The position numbers were made by a program, and so were the translations under genes. From M55B120 sp964426155 (GTDB lineage: Bacteria > Actinomycetota > Humimicrobiia > Humimicrobiales > Humimicrobiaceae): a stretch of DNA of 23,473 nucleotides. The notes beneath the pieces are model-generated. The model was given only the letters and a program-made list of their open reading frames with translations, was not told the origin of the DNA and made no database searches. Where the stretch lies: positions 1-23,473 of the forward strand of contig CAYROY010000132.1 in the NCBI GenBank assembly GCA_964426155.1, given 5' to 3'. Positions 7,508-14,819 of this stretch are shown here, piece by piece; the first letter of the stretch is position 1; the number at the start of each line of letters is the position of its first letter.

Positions 7508-8704
7508 TCAAGAGTCTTTATATTTTTCGTCTCTTATCAGCCAGAATAATACCGATACTAAAATAAGTCCCATAACTGCTCCTGCCGAGGCTACCAGAGC
7601 TATATATTGTTTACCGAAGTACTCAGCTACATAGCCGTTTATGGGCTGAAACAGTACAGATCCTGCAAAAGCTGATGCAATTGTGAATCCGAGTATGGTA
7701 CCGGAGTTTTTAGTATCCCTTTTGGCTGCAATTGAGGCTGAAAGGGGAAATACCCCTGCCAGAAAGACGGCCTGAAGAGCAAGGGCAGATATTTTAACAT
7801 ACAGGTTCAATACACTGCAGAATACCAATAGGCATATCGTACCGGCAAGGCAGCCGTAAAAGAGTATATGGATCTCTTTAAACTTTGATACAATTTTTGT
7901 GGTTATCAGCATTCCCCCGATAGAAAATAACCAGTAAGTTGATAGAATAGCCGAGCCATAGGCAACCTTTAATCCAAGACCCAGAAAATAGGTAGTCATC
8001 CATGAAGATAGACCCGAGAATGTCCCGATATAGAAAAATAATATAATACCTGAAAGTATAACAATCTTGTTTTTGATCATGCTGAGGTCAGTCCAGTCTA
8101 TTCTGGTTTTGATTAGATCTGTTTTCCCGCTTTTGCTGATTATGCTTTTTCCCGGACATACTCTGTAAAAGATTATAAGAAAAATCATATAAATGAAGGC
8201 AAGAATAAAAAAAAGATAATTCGGAAAAATTTCAAAGTAGAGTAATCCACTGATGATAATAGGACCGATAACAGCACCGGAGTACCATGCTATATCGAGT
8301 TTGATGAATATGCGGCTTATATCCATTTTAAACATTTTTGCAGAAAAGGAATGAATGGATGTATCGATGATACAAAAGCCGGATCTTAAAAATAATATTA
8401 TAATGATAAAGATTAAAAAATTAAGATATATACCAAAAAGAGTGAAACCCACCATTAGAAGGATCATCCCGAAAATGATAAGTTTTTTTATATCTATTAA
8501 GTCAGATAATCTTCCGGCAATAAAGTTGGAGATAAGGGCTCCTATGGAGCCTATAAAAAGCGCTATGCCGATCTTATCAAAGCTGACAACCATCTTTTCT
8601 GCTAATACAGGTATAAGCGGATCGATTGTTACCATAGATAAACCAAAAAAGATAAAGATCAGATAAAAAGTTATAAGAGTATTACTTTTAGTCTTCTCTT
8701 TCAT
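7508..8704 (-). CDS. Major facilitator superfamily transporter
   Basis: This 398-residue protein has twelve predicted membrane helices in two halves. The MFS motif A variant GRLSDLIDIKKL lies in the loop after helix 2 (about 63-74). A long charged central loop (about 190-212) separates the halves. These are secondary transporters of sugars, drugs or small metabolites; nothing in the sequence names the substrate. The start is ATG with AGGAAG 6 nt upstream, a good ribosome site. A 203-nt gap separates it from the upstream AI-2E gene, so it probably has its own promoter. Confidence 0.88.
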   Translation of the reverse strand: MKEKTKSNTLITFYLIFIFFGLSMVTIDPLIPVLAEKMVVSFDKIGIALFIGSIGALISNFIAGRLSDLIDIKKLIIFGMILLMVGFTLFGIYLNFLIFIIIILFLRSGFCIIDTSIHSFSAKMFKMDISRIFIKLDIAWYSGAVIGPIIISGLLYFEIFPNYLFFILAFIYMIFLIIFYRVCPGKSIISKSGKTDLIKTRIDWTDLSMIKNKIVILSGIILFFYIGTFSGLSSWMTTYFLGLGLKVAYGSAILSTYWLFSIGGMLITTKIVSKFKEIHILFYGCLAGTICLLVFCSVLNLYVKISALALQAVFLAGVFPLSASIAAKRDTKNSGTILGFTIASAFAGSVLFQPINGYVAEYFGKQYIALVASAGAVMGLILVSVLFWLIRDEKYKDS

Positions 8705-8888
8705 TAATACTTCCTGATCTATAATTTTTTATACCTATTGTTATATATATTTATCAATTAAAAAACTAAGAGTGTTTAATTCTTCTTCAAGCTATCTTCC
8801 AGATTTTAACATTAATGACTTTTGGTGATGAAGTCTTATAAACATATCCTTACAGTATAATCATGAAGCTAGCTGGAAGAAAAGGCTT

Positions 8889-8905
8889 TAAAACTGCTGA
8901 AGCAG
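8889..8905 (-). terminator. Weak hairpin after the AI-2E permease gene
   Basis: Read on the minus strand, CTGC-TTCA-GCAG (8905-8894) forms a 4-bp GC-rich stem with a tetraloop, followed by TTTTA. It lies 2 nt beyond the stop codon. The short stem makes this a weak candidate. Confidence 0.3.
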
Positions 8906-8907
8906 AC

Positions 8908-10014
8908 TTACGGTGAGTGCATACGTTTCTTTTCAAGAAGGTAATACTTAAGAGTCTCCTGGATTATGGCTACAGTAGGAACTGCTATCAGAAGGCCCCA
9001 GAAACCGAATAGTGCCCCTCCTGCCATAAGAGAAAATATGATAATTCCGGGATGTACGCCCACCTGGAATTTCATCACGTTGGGGGATATTACATAGTTA
9101 TCAAGCTGCTGGACCGCTATAAAGAGAAGGATTACAAGCAATGCCTTGAGCGGTGAAATAAACAAAGCTGCCAGTGCAGCAGGTATGCCTCCTATGATAG
9201 GTCCAAGCAGGGGTATCAGATTAAATATCCCTGCAATTGCTCCGAGAAGTACGGCAAAATCTATTTTCAGTACCAGCAGGACTATTGTACACAATACGCC
9301 GACTATTATGGAAATAAATATCTGTCCTCTTATATACCTGCCTGCTACATGATTTATTCTGTCTATTGTATTAACCACATGACTTCTATATTTTCCGGGG
9401 AATATTCTTATAAACACTTCTCTTAGCTTATCTATATCTTTCAGTATATATATACCGAGTAAAGGGCCTATAATAAGATAAAGAATAATATTTATCAAAG
9501 ACCGTGTAAATGCTGTTGCCTGTTCCAGAAAGTTTATATTTCTAAGATCGAACCTTCCCATAAAATACTGAGATATTGAACTCATGTCCGGAGCAATTAT
9601 CTCCTTACCTGTAATGTTCTCTGCATATTCTATAATAATGCTGTTTTCGAAAAAATCCTCCAGGGTATAGTTAAGATTCTGTAAATATGAAGGAAACCTG
9701 TCAATAAAGACCCGGAACTGATCAACTATTATTGGTATTATGAAGAAAAATGTAAGAGCGATTACTCCAATAAATATCACATAGGTTATGGCAAGAGCAA
9801 AGCCTTTTCGCATCTTTCTTTGCAGCAGCATCATAAGAGGTGAGACAAGATAGGCTATAGCAACTGCTATAAGGACGGGTATAACTGCTATTCTGATTAA
9901 ATATATTATATAGAAAAAGAGGGCGGCAATAATAAGAGATCCTATAATAGACCATGAAATTACCCCCAGGCGTTTTACGGCATCTCTGTTTTGGGAAGGT
10001 TTCTTATTCCTCAT
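8908..10014 (-). CDS. AI-2E family (PerM/YdiK-like) membrane transporter
   Basis: This 368-residue member of the AI-2E transporter family (UPF0118) has about eight helices. It shows the family's C-terminal signature segments GIFNLIPLLGPIIGGIPA (about 264-281), QQLDNYVISPNVM (about 304-316) and GFWGLLIAVPTVAIIQE (about 335-351). A large extracytoplasmic or peripheral region at about 105-170 is also usual. Relatives export autoinducer-2 or act as ion/proton antiporters, so the substrate is open. No ribosome site precedes the ATG. A TATAAT on the minus strand (10028-10023) ends 8 nt before it, which would give a nearly leaderless mRNA if used. Confidence 0.9.
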   Translation of the reverse strand: MRNKKPSQNRDAVKRLGVISWSIIGSLIIAALFFYIIYLIRIAVIPVLIAVAIAYLVSPLMMLLQRKMRKGFALAITYVIFIGVIALTFFFIIPIIVDQFRVFIDRFPSYLQNLNYTLEDFFENSIIIEYAENITGKEIIAPDMSSISQYFMGRFDLRNINFLEQATAFTRSLINIILYLIIGPLLGIYILKDIDKLREVFIRIFPGKYRSHVVNTIDRINHVAGRYIRGQIFISIIVGVLCTIVLLVLKIDFAVLLGAIAGIFNLIPLLGPIIGGIPAALAALFISPLKALLVILLFIAVQQLDNYVISPNVMKFQVGVHPGIIIFSLMAGGALFGFWGLLIAVPTVAIIQETLKYYLLEKKRMHSP

Positions 10015-10071
10015 AGTTTTTTATTATAGTATATTTTTTTTAAAAATATAATTATATTAATGAGCTGGTAA

Positions 10072-10100
10072 TTGAAGTAGCAATATAATTATGTTAAAGT
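10072..10100 (+). promoter_or_regulatory. Candidate promoter of the complex I-like operon
   Basis: TTGAAG (10072-10077) and TAAAGT (10095-10100) are separated by 17 nt, each matching the sigma-70 consensus at four of six positions. Transcription would start near 10107, about 39 nt before the ATG at 10146. The AT-rich context lowers the weight of the match. Confidence 0.35.
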
Positions 10101-10145
10101 TTTAATTCATAATAAAATATTTAAAACTTGCCACAGGATAAATGT

Positions 10146-10538
10146 ATGCCAGGAGAATCGGTAGCCGCCTATATAAATAATACAGTTACTTTTATAATTT
10201 TCACTATGATCTGTATAATAGTATTTGCATTGCTGTATGCTATATCGGCCGGTATAAGGAAAAGGGTTATCAAAAGAAGCGGCATTGAATATTACAGCGA
10301 AAAAGGGAAAAGGGAAATTGATTTTTCTTGCAATGTAGATCCATATAAAAAAAGGAATTCGGTACTTCTTGGGCTATCTTTTATATTTGTTGTACTCTCA
10401 CTGTTAATGATGATGGCTGTACTTTATTTTTCTCTTAATACAGGTTTGGGTTTAATTATTGGATTGATATCTTTTATTGTATTCAGCATGATTGTTGTAC
10501 TTGTTTATATGTTCAGATCAAGGTTAATTAAAAAATAA
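10146..10538 (+). CDS. NuoA-like small membrane subunit of a complex I-like assembly
   Basis: This 130-residue protein has one N-terminal helix, a charged loop and two C-terminal helices, the layout of complex I subunit NuoA (chain 3). The loop FSCNVDPYKKRNSV (60-73) lines up with the NuoA YECGxxP...FSV region and keeps the single Cys (62). The next helix lacks the FDxE motif: LSLLMMM stands there instead. The ATG at 10146 is chosen because AGGA sits 7 nt upstream; a TTG 18 nt earlier would add six residues. It is the first gene of the operon and 14 nt from the NuoB-like start. Alone it would be only a small membrane protein. The call rests on topology, the Cys loop and gene order. Confidence 0.62.
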   Translation: MPGESVAAYINNTVTFIIFTMICIIVFALLYAISAGIRKRVIKRSGIEYYSEKGKREIDFSCNVDPYKKRNSVLLGLSFIFVVLSLLMMMAVLYFSLNTGLGLIIGLISFIVFSMIVVLVYMFRSRLIKK

Positions 10539-10552
10539 GATTTTTCATAAAG

Positions 10553-10948
10553 TTGTCTCCAAATATAGAAAAAGGTAATTTAAACATAATAGTGACCGGA
10601 ACAGGCGCCTGTAGGAGCGAGATCCTTGCGACCAGGTGTCCCCTATACGATATTCAGAGATTTGGAATAAATTTTGTAAACAGGCCGGAAGATGCCGATA
10701 TACTTGTTATATCAGGTTTATATGATGAAGAAGGTGTTAATAGGCTGATTGATATCTATAGCAGGATGAAAATGCCCAGATGGGTATTTTCATATGGAAG
10801 CTGTGCAATAAGTGGCGGGAGGTTTCCGGGTTCCAACGAAAAGATTGAAGAGTTTAAGAAAAATACCGGTATTGATATGTATATCCCCGGGTGTCCTCCC
10901 AGGCCTGAAGCATTCATCTATGCAATTATTAAATTTATAAAACAATAA
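10553..10948 (+). CDS. NuoB-like subunit lacking one N2-cluster cysteine
   Basis: This 131-residue homologue of complex I subunit NuoB (20 kDa, PSST) is the protein that holds cluster N2. Matches to the family include YDIQRFG (32-38), EDADILVISG (46-55), MPRWVFSYGSCAISGGRF (74-91) and YIPGCPPRPEA (110-120). NuoB has a tandem CysCys before xxE. Here the segment is GTGACRSEI, with only Cys20. Cys84 and Cys114 occupy the other two ligand positions, so three of four are kept. The extra Cys29 could replace the missing one. It also lacks the CxxC of group 4 hydrogenase small subunits. The TTG start at 10553 is the only in-frame choice after an upstream stop other than GTG at 10592, which has no better ribosome site. 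Confidence 0.82.
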   Translation: MSPNIEKGNLNIIVTGTGACRSEILATRCPLYDIQRFGINFVNRPEDADILVISGLYDEEGVNRLIDIYSRMKMPRWVFSYGSCAISGGRFPGSNEKIEEFKKNTGIDMYIPGCPPRPEAFIYAIIKFIKQ

Positions 10949-10968
10949 CAACATTCAATTATATTTTT

Positions 10969-12468
10969 ATGATGTTTGAAGATTACAGTATCTATTCAGA
11001 CACAGGAGTAATTTATCTTGAAAGACTTGAAAGGAATCTGCGCCATTTTATCGAGGACAGTGTAAGTGGAATAAGAAGGGTGGGGTCGGATATATTGGTA
11101 GAAATGGAACACGGTTGTCTTGATGCAGTACTTCAGGAGATCAAAAACAATGCCGAACTCTCAATAGGGATACTAAAGAATATAAAAAAGATAGAAGACG
11201 GACACAGTACTTATGTTCTCTCGGAATTGAGGTCTGAAGGTTTTGATTACTCAATAATCTTAAAAATCAGACTGCCCGGGGATAGGGATGAGGAAATTTA
11301 CCGGGTTATTCTGGAAAAGTTTAATAACTATTATATGAATGCAGAATTATACGGGTCATCCAGAAAGTATGCTGAGGGCGAATATAATTGTGTCCTGCCT
11401 GCAGATATGTTTAATATGGTCGGGGGATTCGATATAAAACTCAGGATCGAAGAAGGAATAATAAAAAAGGCAAATATAAAAAACCCCGTAGCGGGAGTTA
11501 TAAATAAAGATTTTTTCAGGGATCTTGATGTGGACCAGGTGGTAAGCTATATGGCGAGGTTTGATTATAATGCAGGAATATTTGCCGAACTTGCTCTGTG
11601 TCTGGGGATAGAAGAGCTGCTTCAGCTCAAAGTGCCAAAGAGGGCAAGATACATCAGGATTTTAATGGCAGAGCTTTTCAGGATTGTAAGCCACCTGTAC
11701 TTTCTGGGGAATCTTACTGAGATACTCGGCCATGACATTGCATGGAACATGATAATGCTGGAAAGAGAAAATCTGCTGGAGATAATAGAAGAGGTTACAG
11801 GAGCCAGGATCATACCGAACTATGCAAGGATAGGTGGGGTGAGGTCAAATATAGGCTCGGATGTAATAAAGAAGATCAGGAGGGTAGTTGAAGGATTCTC
11901 TATAAAATTTAAGAAGATAGAAAGAATTCTCATGGCAGATTTTGCTTTTATAGAAAGGTTAAGCGGAAAAGGTATTATAAAAAGAGATATGGTTTTAGAT
12001 TACGGTATAAGTGGTCCCAACCTCAGAGCTTCTTCAATCAGATACGATTTGAGGATAAATCTTGATTATGCAGGATACAGAAATTTTAATTTTTCTGTAC
12101 CATATGAAAGAGATGGGGACTGTCTGAACCGGACAACGGTAAGAATTGAAGAGGTTTTTCAGTCTATAAGGATAATAAAGCAGGCAGCAGAGGGAATTCC
12201 AGCAGGGCCGGTACTGCATGGCATAAATCTTTCCCACCTTGATTTTAACCCTACACCCTTCATCTCTTATGTTGAGTGTCCGCATGGCACCTTTAAGATT
12301 TTCGGAGAGATAGAAGGTAATAAACTCAGGACATTTTCGGTAATGGGCCCGTCAATGCAGTCTTTTGTTCTATTAGAGAAGATACTTGAAGAGAGCTTAT
12401 TTGATGATCTTGAGATTATAATTGCCAGTATGGATATAAGTGCAGGGGAATTAATGGATATTATTTGA
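10969..12468 (+). CDS. NuoCD-like fused subunit (30 kDa + 49 kDa) without quinone-site His motif
   Basis: This 499-residue protein has an N-terminal NuoC-like region (1-about 140) fused to a NuoD-like domain. Strong NuoD matches are SYMARFDYNAG (193-203, containing the Tyr200 equivalent of the quinone-site Tyr), KVPKRARYIRILMAEL and FRIVSHLYFLG (221-247), GISGPNLRASSIRYDLR (346-362), DGDCLNRTTVRIEE (382-395) and the C-terminal IASMDISAGE. The HPxTHG loop that supplies the quinone-binding His is replaced (ADMFNMVGGFDIKLRIEEG, 145-163), and the usual GYLHRGxEK reads AGVINKDFFRD. There are no RxCGxC or DPCxxC motifs, so this is not a NiFe hydrogenase. ATG at 10969 has no visible ribosome site. 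The stop overlaps or abuts the next gene. Confidence 0.86.
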   Translation: MMFEDYSIYSDTGVIYLERLERNLRHFIEDSVSGIRRVGSDILVEMEHGCLDAVLQEIKNNAELSIGILKNIKKIEDGHSTYVLSELRSEGFDYSIILKIRLPGDRDEEIYRVILEKFNNYYMNAELYGSSRKYAEGEYNCVLPADMFNMVGGFDIKLRIEEGIIKKANIKNPVAGVINKDFFRDLDVDQVVSYMARFDYNAGIFAELALCLGIEELLQLKVPKRARYIRILMAELFRIVSHLYFLGNLTEILGHDIAWNMIMLERENLLEIIEEVTGARIIPNYARIGGVRSNIGSDVIKKIRRVVEGFSIKFKKIERILMADFAFIERLSGKGIIKRDMVLDYGISGPNLRASSIRYDLRINLDYAGYRNFNFSVPYERDGDCLNRTTVRIEEVFQSIRIIKQAAEGIPAGPVLHGINLSHLDFNPTPFISYVECPHGTFKIFGEIEGNKLRTFSVMGPSMQSFVLLEKILEESLFDDLEIIIASMDISAGELMDII

Positions 12469-12485
12469 CAGTATGGAGATCCGTC

Positions 12486-13424
12486 TTGATTATTATATTA
12501 AAAAAAATTGCATATGTTTTAATAATAGTCGGATTGAATATATACATATGTTACTATCTGGGATCGAAACTTTCTGCAAGAATGGAACTAAGAAGGGGAT
12601 ATGGCCCCACCAGATCCGGCGGTATAGGTTTCCCGGTTATAAGATTCTTCTCATATGCCGCCAGAAGAGAAGAGACAAATATATGGACACTCATACTATT
12701 TGTTACCTCACTTCTTATCTGGTCAATTGCTCCACTGAATTCCAGTCTTTTTCTCATTGATTTCGACTCTACCCTTATCCTGGCATATATTTATTATCTG
12801 GTTATTCTTATAGCAAGCTTTAGCAGTCAGGCTAAAACCGGACATGTCATAGTGTACGGTCAAATGGCCAAAAAGATAATATCGGCAATAAGCCTGGCAG
12901 TACCATTTTTTCTTTCAGCTGTATCAATAGTACTTGTAGATAGGACATTGAACCTGCGTGAGATAGTAAACTACCAGCATGAATACTGGAATGTAATATA
13001 TCAGCCGCTTGGTTTTATAATAGCCATCTCATCCGCTGTCCTGGTTTATAAGATTTTAAAGCTTAATAGAAGCCAGACACTTCAGATTCAGGGAATAGAC
13101 AGCAAGGAAGGTTCGGGATTCTCTAATATAATATATAGATTTTCAAGTTATTCACTGGTCCTTTTTATGGTATACATGATTGCCCTCCTCTACCTTGGAG
13201 GATATAGGAACATGTATTTTGTAAGAGGTGAGATTATGCTGGGAATAAAATTCTATATTTTATTTTTTGCTGTTATTTTTTTTGAAAAAGCTGTAGGTAG
13301 CAATTTATCTGATTCAGGTCTTCTTCTGAGGATAAATGGTAAATTTCTTATACCTATGTCTATAATTAATTTTCTGGCAACCATGGGGTTTTTTATATAC
13401 AGGGATATGTATAGCATGGTTTAA
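12486..13424 (+). CDS. NuoH-like membrane subunit with lost acidic loop
   Basis: This protein of about 312 residues has eight or so helices and is homologous to complex I subunit NuoH (ND1). Numbering from the TTG at 12465: ARMELRRGYGPTRSGGIG (38-55) matches the ERKxxxRxQxRxGPNxVGP loop. NLREIVNYQ plus YQPLGFIIAIS (163-189) matches the family stretch before the quinone chamber, and YLGGYR (243-248) matches the family LGGW/YR. Between them the invariant AExNRxPFDLPEAExELVAG is replaced by VYKILKLNRSQTLQIQGID and following residues. The SYE of helix 4 is also lost. TTG at 12486 is preferred because GGAG lies 7 nt upstream. TTG at 12465 would overlap the previous stop by 4 nt and is a fair alternative. 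Confidence 0.8.
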   Translation: MIIILKKIAYVLIIVGLNIYICYYLGSKLSARMELRRGYGPTRSGGIGFPVIRFFSYAARREETNIWTLILFVTSLLIWSIAPLNSSLFLIDFDSTLILAYIYYLVILIASFSSQAKTGHVIVYGQMAKKIISAISLAVPFFLSAVSIVLVDRTLNLREIVNYQHEYWNVIYQPLGFIIAISSAVLVYKILKLNRSQTLQIQGIDSKEGSGFSNIIYRFSSYSLVLFMVYMIALLYLGGYRNMYFVRGEIMLGIKFYILFFAVIFFEKAVGSNLSDSGLLLRINGKFLIPMSIINFLATMGFFIYRDMYSMV

Positions 13425-13460
13425 TGGGCCATAGGACAACAGATAGGAAAGATAGGAGAT

Positions 13461-13886
13461 ATGTTCCAGTTAATAAAAAATTTTTTCATTTGCCTGGGAA
13501 GTATATTCAGAAAGCCCAGGACCGTGGTCTATCCAAGGGAAAAGATAATAATCCCCGAAAAAAGCAGAGGTATACTGCAGCTAAAGCTCGATCTTGACTC
13601 CCCGGGAATCATATGCAATGGCTGCGGACACTGCATGGATGTATGCCCGGAAGATAGCATAAGGGTAAGTAGAAAGACCCTGGAAGATGGAAAAGAGGTA
13701 CTGGACAGTTTTCAGTTAGATCTGGGAAGCTGTATATTCTGCGGCAACTGTGTTACAGCATGCGAGCTTGATGCTATAACAATGTCATACCGCTATCAAA
13801 ACGCAGATTTCTTCAGGAAGGGCCTTTTGATGGAAAAGTCCGATCTTATAAGGCCATCTGGAACTGTAAGAGATTTCTGGAAATAA
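13461..13886 (+). CDS. NuoI-like ferredoxin subunit, 2 x [4Fe-4S]
   Basis: This 141-residue homologue of complex I subunit NuoI (23 kDa, TYKY) has two intact 4Fe-4S motifs: CNGCGHCMDVCP (Cys52, 55, 58, 62) and CIFCGNCVTACE (Cys91, 94, 97, 101). In complex I these clusters (N6a and N6b) pass electrons from the NADH arm to N2. The N terminus (MFQLIKNFFICLGSIFRKP) is the amphipathic, membrane-facing stretch usual in NuoI. The second motif has Glu after the last Cys where Pro is common. AGGAG lies just before the ATG, with GGAAAG about 10 nt upstream. It is the only subunit of the operon whose cofactor ligands are all preserved. Confidence 0.88.
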   Translation: MFQLIKNFFICLGSIFRKPRTVVYPREKIIIPEKSRGILQLKLDLDSPGIICNGCGHCMDVCPEDSIRVSRKTLEDGKEVLDSFQLDLGSCIFCGNCVTACELDAITMSYRYQNADFFRKGLLMEKSDLIRPSGTVRDFWK

Positions 13887-13907
13887 AAGTAAGTGATTGG
13901 AGTGTTG

Positions 13908-14477
13908 ATGTTAATGGAAAGTCATAGGCTAATAGGAATTATACAGTATATTGTTTTTTCTGGTCTGGTAATATCTGGCGCAGCCGTTTTGTTTGTAAAG
14001 AATTTCAGGAAAAAAATGGTTTTTTCATTTTTATTATTCCTTTTTCTTACTATATTAGCTTTTATTTTTTATTCAGGGACTGTATTCGTTATCACAGGTT
14101 CCGGTTATATTTTTATATTTATTCTGATCTATCTTCTTACCGGTTCAGGCAGCAGTGGCGGAAAAGAAGCTTATTCTTTTAGTCTTAATGCAGATAAAAA
14201 ACAGATAAGTACAATTTTAAAGAATATTATTATGGTTATTACACCAATTTTATTATTCAGCGGGATCGGATATATTGCATATGATTTCATAGAAGGATTT
14301 CTACACGGGGTTGAAAGAATGCAGGAGATATCGATAAATTCAGTAGGGCAGGTATCAGATGTTTTGTTTACTGATTATGGTATAGTAATGCTGATATTTA
14401 TATCAGCTTTTCCCGTATTGTTTATATGGATAACTACTATATTGGAGGGAATAAGAGAAAGAGAGAAGGTGAATTAG
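13908..14477 (+). CDS. NuoJ-like membrane subunit
   Basis: This membrane protein of about 189 residues has five helices, like NuoJ (ND6). The segment NFRKKMVFSFLLFLFLTILAF followed by VFVITGSGYIFIFILIYLL corresponds to the NuoJ stretch with helix 3 and its pi-bulge (family YVGAIxVLFLFVxML), but without the Tyr-Val-Gly-Ala core. A loop of about 75 residues precedes the last helix, which matches the NuoJ pattern lfxxYxxxxxxxxxxLxxAxxGA only loosely. The ATG at 13908 is chosen for GGAG 5 nt upstream; a GTG at 13893 would add five residues. The call depends on topology and on its place between I-like and K-like genes. It abuts the next ATG exactly. Confidence 0.65.
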   Translation: MLMESHRLIGIIQYIVFSGLVISGAAVLFVKNFRKKMVFSFLLFLFLTILAFIFYSGTVFVITGSGYIFIFILIYLLTGSGSSGGKEAYSFSLNADKKQISTILKNIIMVITPILLFSGIGYIAYDFIEGFLHGVERMQEISINSVGQVSDVLFTDYGIVMLIFISAFPVLFIWITTILEGIREREKVN

Positions 14478-14819
14478 ATGGACATTGAAGCTGTCTTTTT
14501 TGCCGCCTCGTGTTTATTCCTTATAGGAGCTGTTATTATTTTTATAAAGGATGATGCCGTATCTGTTTTTGTAGCATACCAGGTTATAATAACAGCTTCA
14601 ATAATCAATCTTTTGAACTTTTCCACATGTCCGGATGCGGGAAAGTTCTGGGCAGATATATTTTTGTTGCAGGGGCTGTTGACAGTATATCTGCTGATAT
14701 TTGCGGTCTATTTTCATATTTATTCAAAAGTTCCAGGTACAGGAGATAGATCTATGGTAGCAGGTTATAGATTATTCAGCATTAAAAGAACCGAATGGTG
14801 GGGAGAAGACAATATATGA
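14478..14819 (+). CDS. NuoK-like small membrane subunit without membrane glutamates
   Basis: This 113-residue protein has three hydrophobic helices (about 5-22, 27-47, 57-82) and a longer hydrophilic tail than usual. Size, topology and position match NuoK (ND4L, related to MrpC). In NuoK, two membrane Glu residues (36 and 72 in E. coli) lie on the proton path. Here the helix-2 position reads AYQVIITAS with Gln35, and helix 3 (DIFLLQGLLTVYLLIF) has no acidic residue. A proton path of the standard kind is therefore unlikely. The ATG directly follows the NuoJ-like stop, with AAGGTG 6 nt upstream. Its stop overlaps the next ATG by 4 nt (ATGA). Confidence 0.65.
   Translation: MDIEAVFFAASCLFLIGAVIIFIKDDAVSVFVAYQVIITASIINLLNFSTCPDAGKFWADIFLLQGLLTVYLLIFAVYFHIYSKVPGTGDRSMVAGYRLFSIKRTEWWGEDNI

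Noticed and set aside
8705..8907. Small RNA or small gene between the MFS and AI-2E genes
   Set aside because: The only structure is a TCTTCCAG/CTGGAAGA inverted repeat with arms about 70 nt apart and a 10-codon reading frame with no ribosome site.
10553..12468. Group 4 NiFe hydrogenase (Ech/Mbh/Hyf type)
   Set aside because: The large subunit has neither RxCGxC nor DPCxxC, and separate A-, J- and K-like genes point to complex I ancestry.
12473..12760. 95-residue ATG reading frame overlapping the NuoH-like start
   Set aside because: It is in another frame; the NuoH-like frame has clear homology and its own ribosome site.
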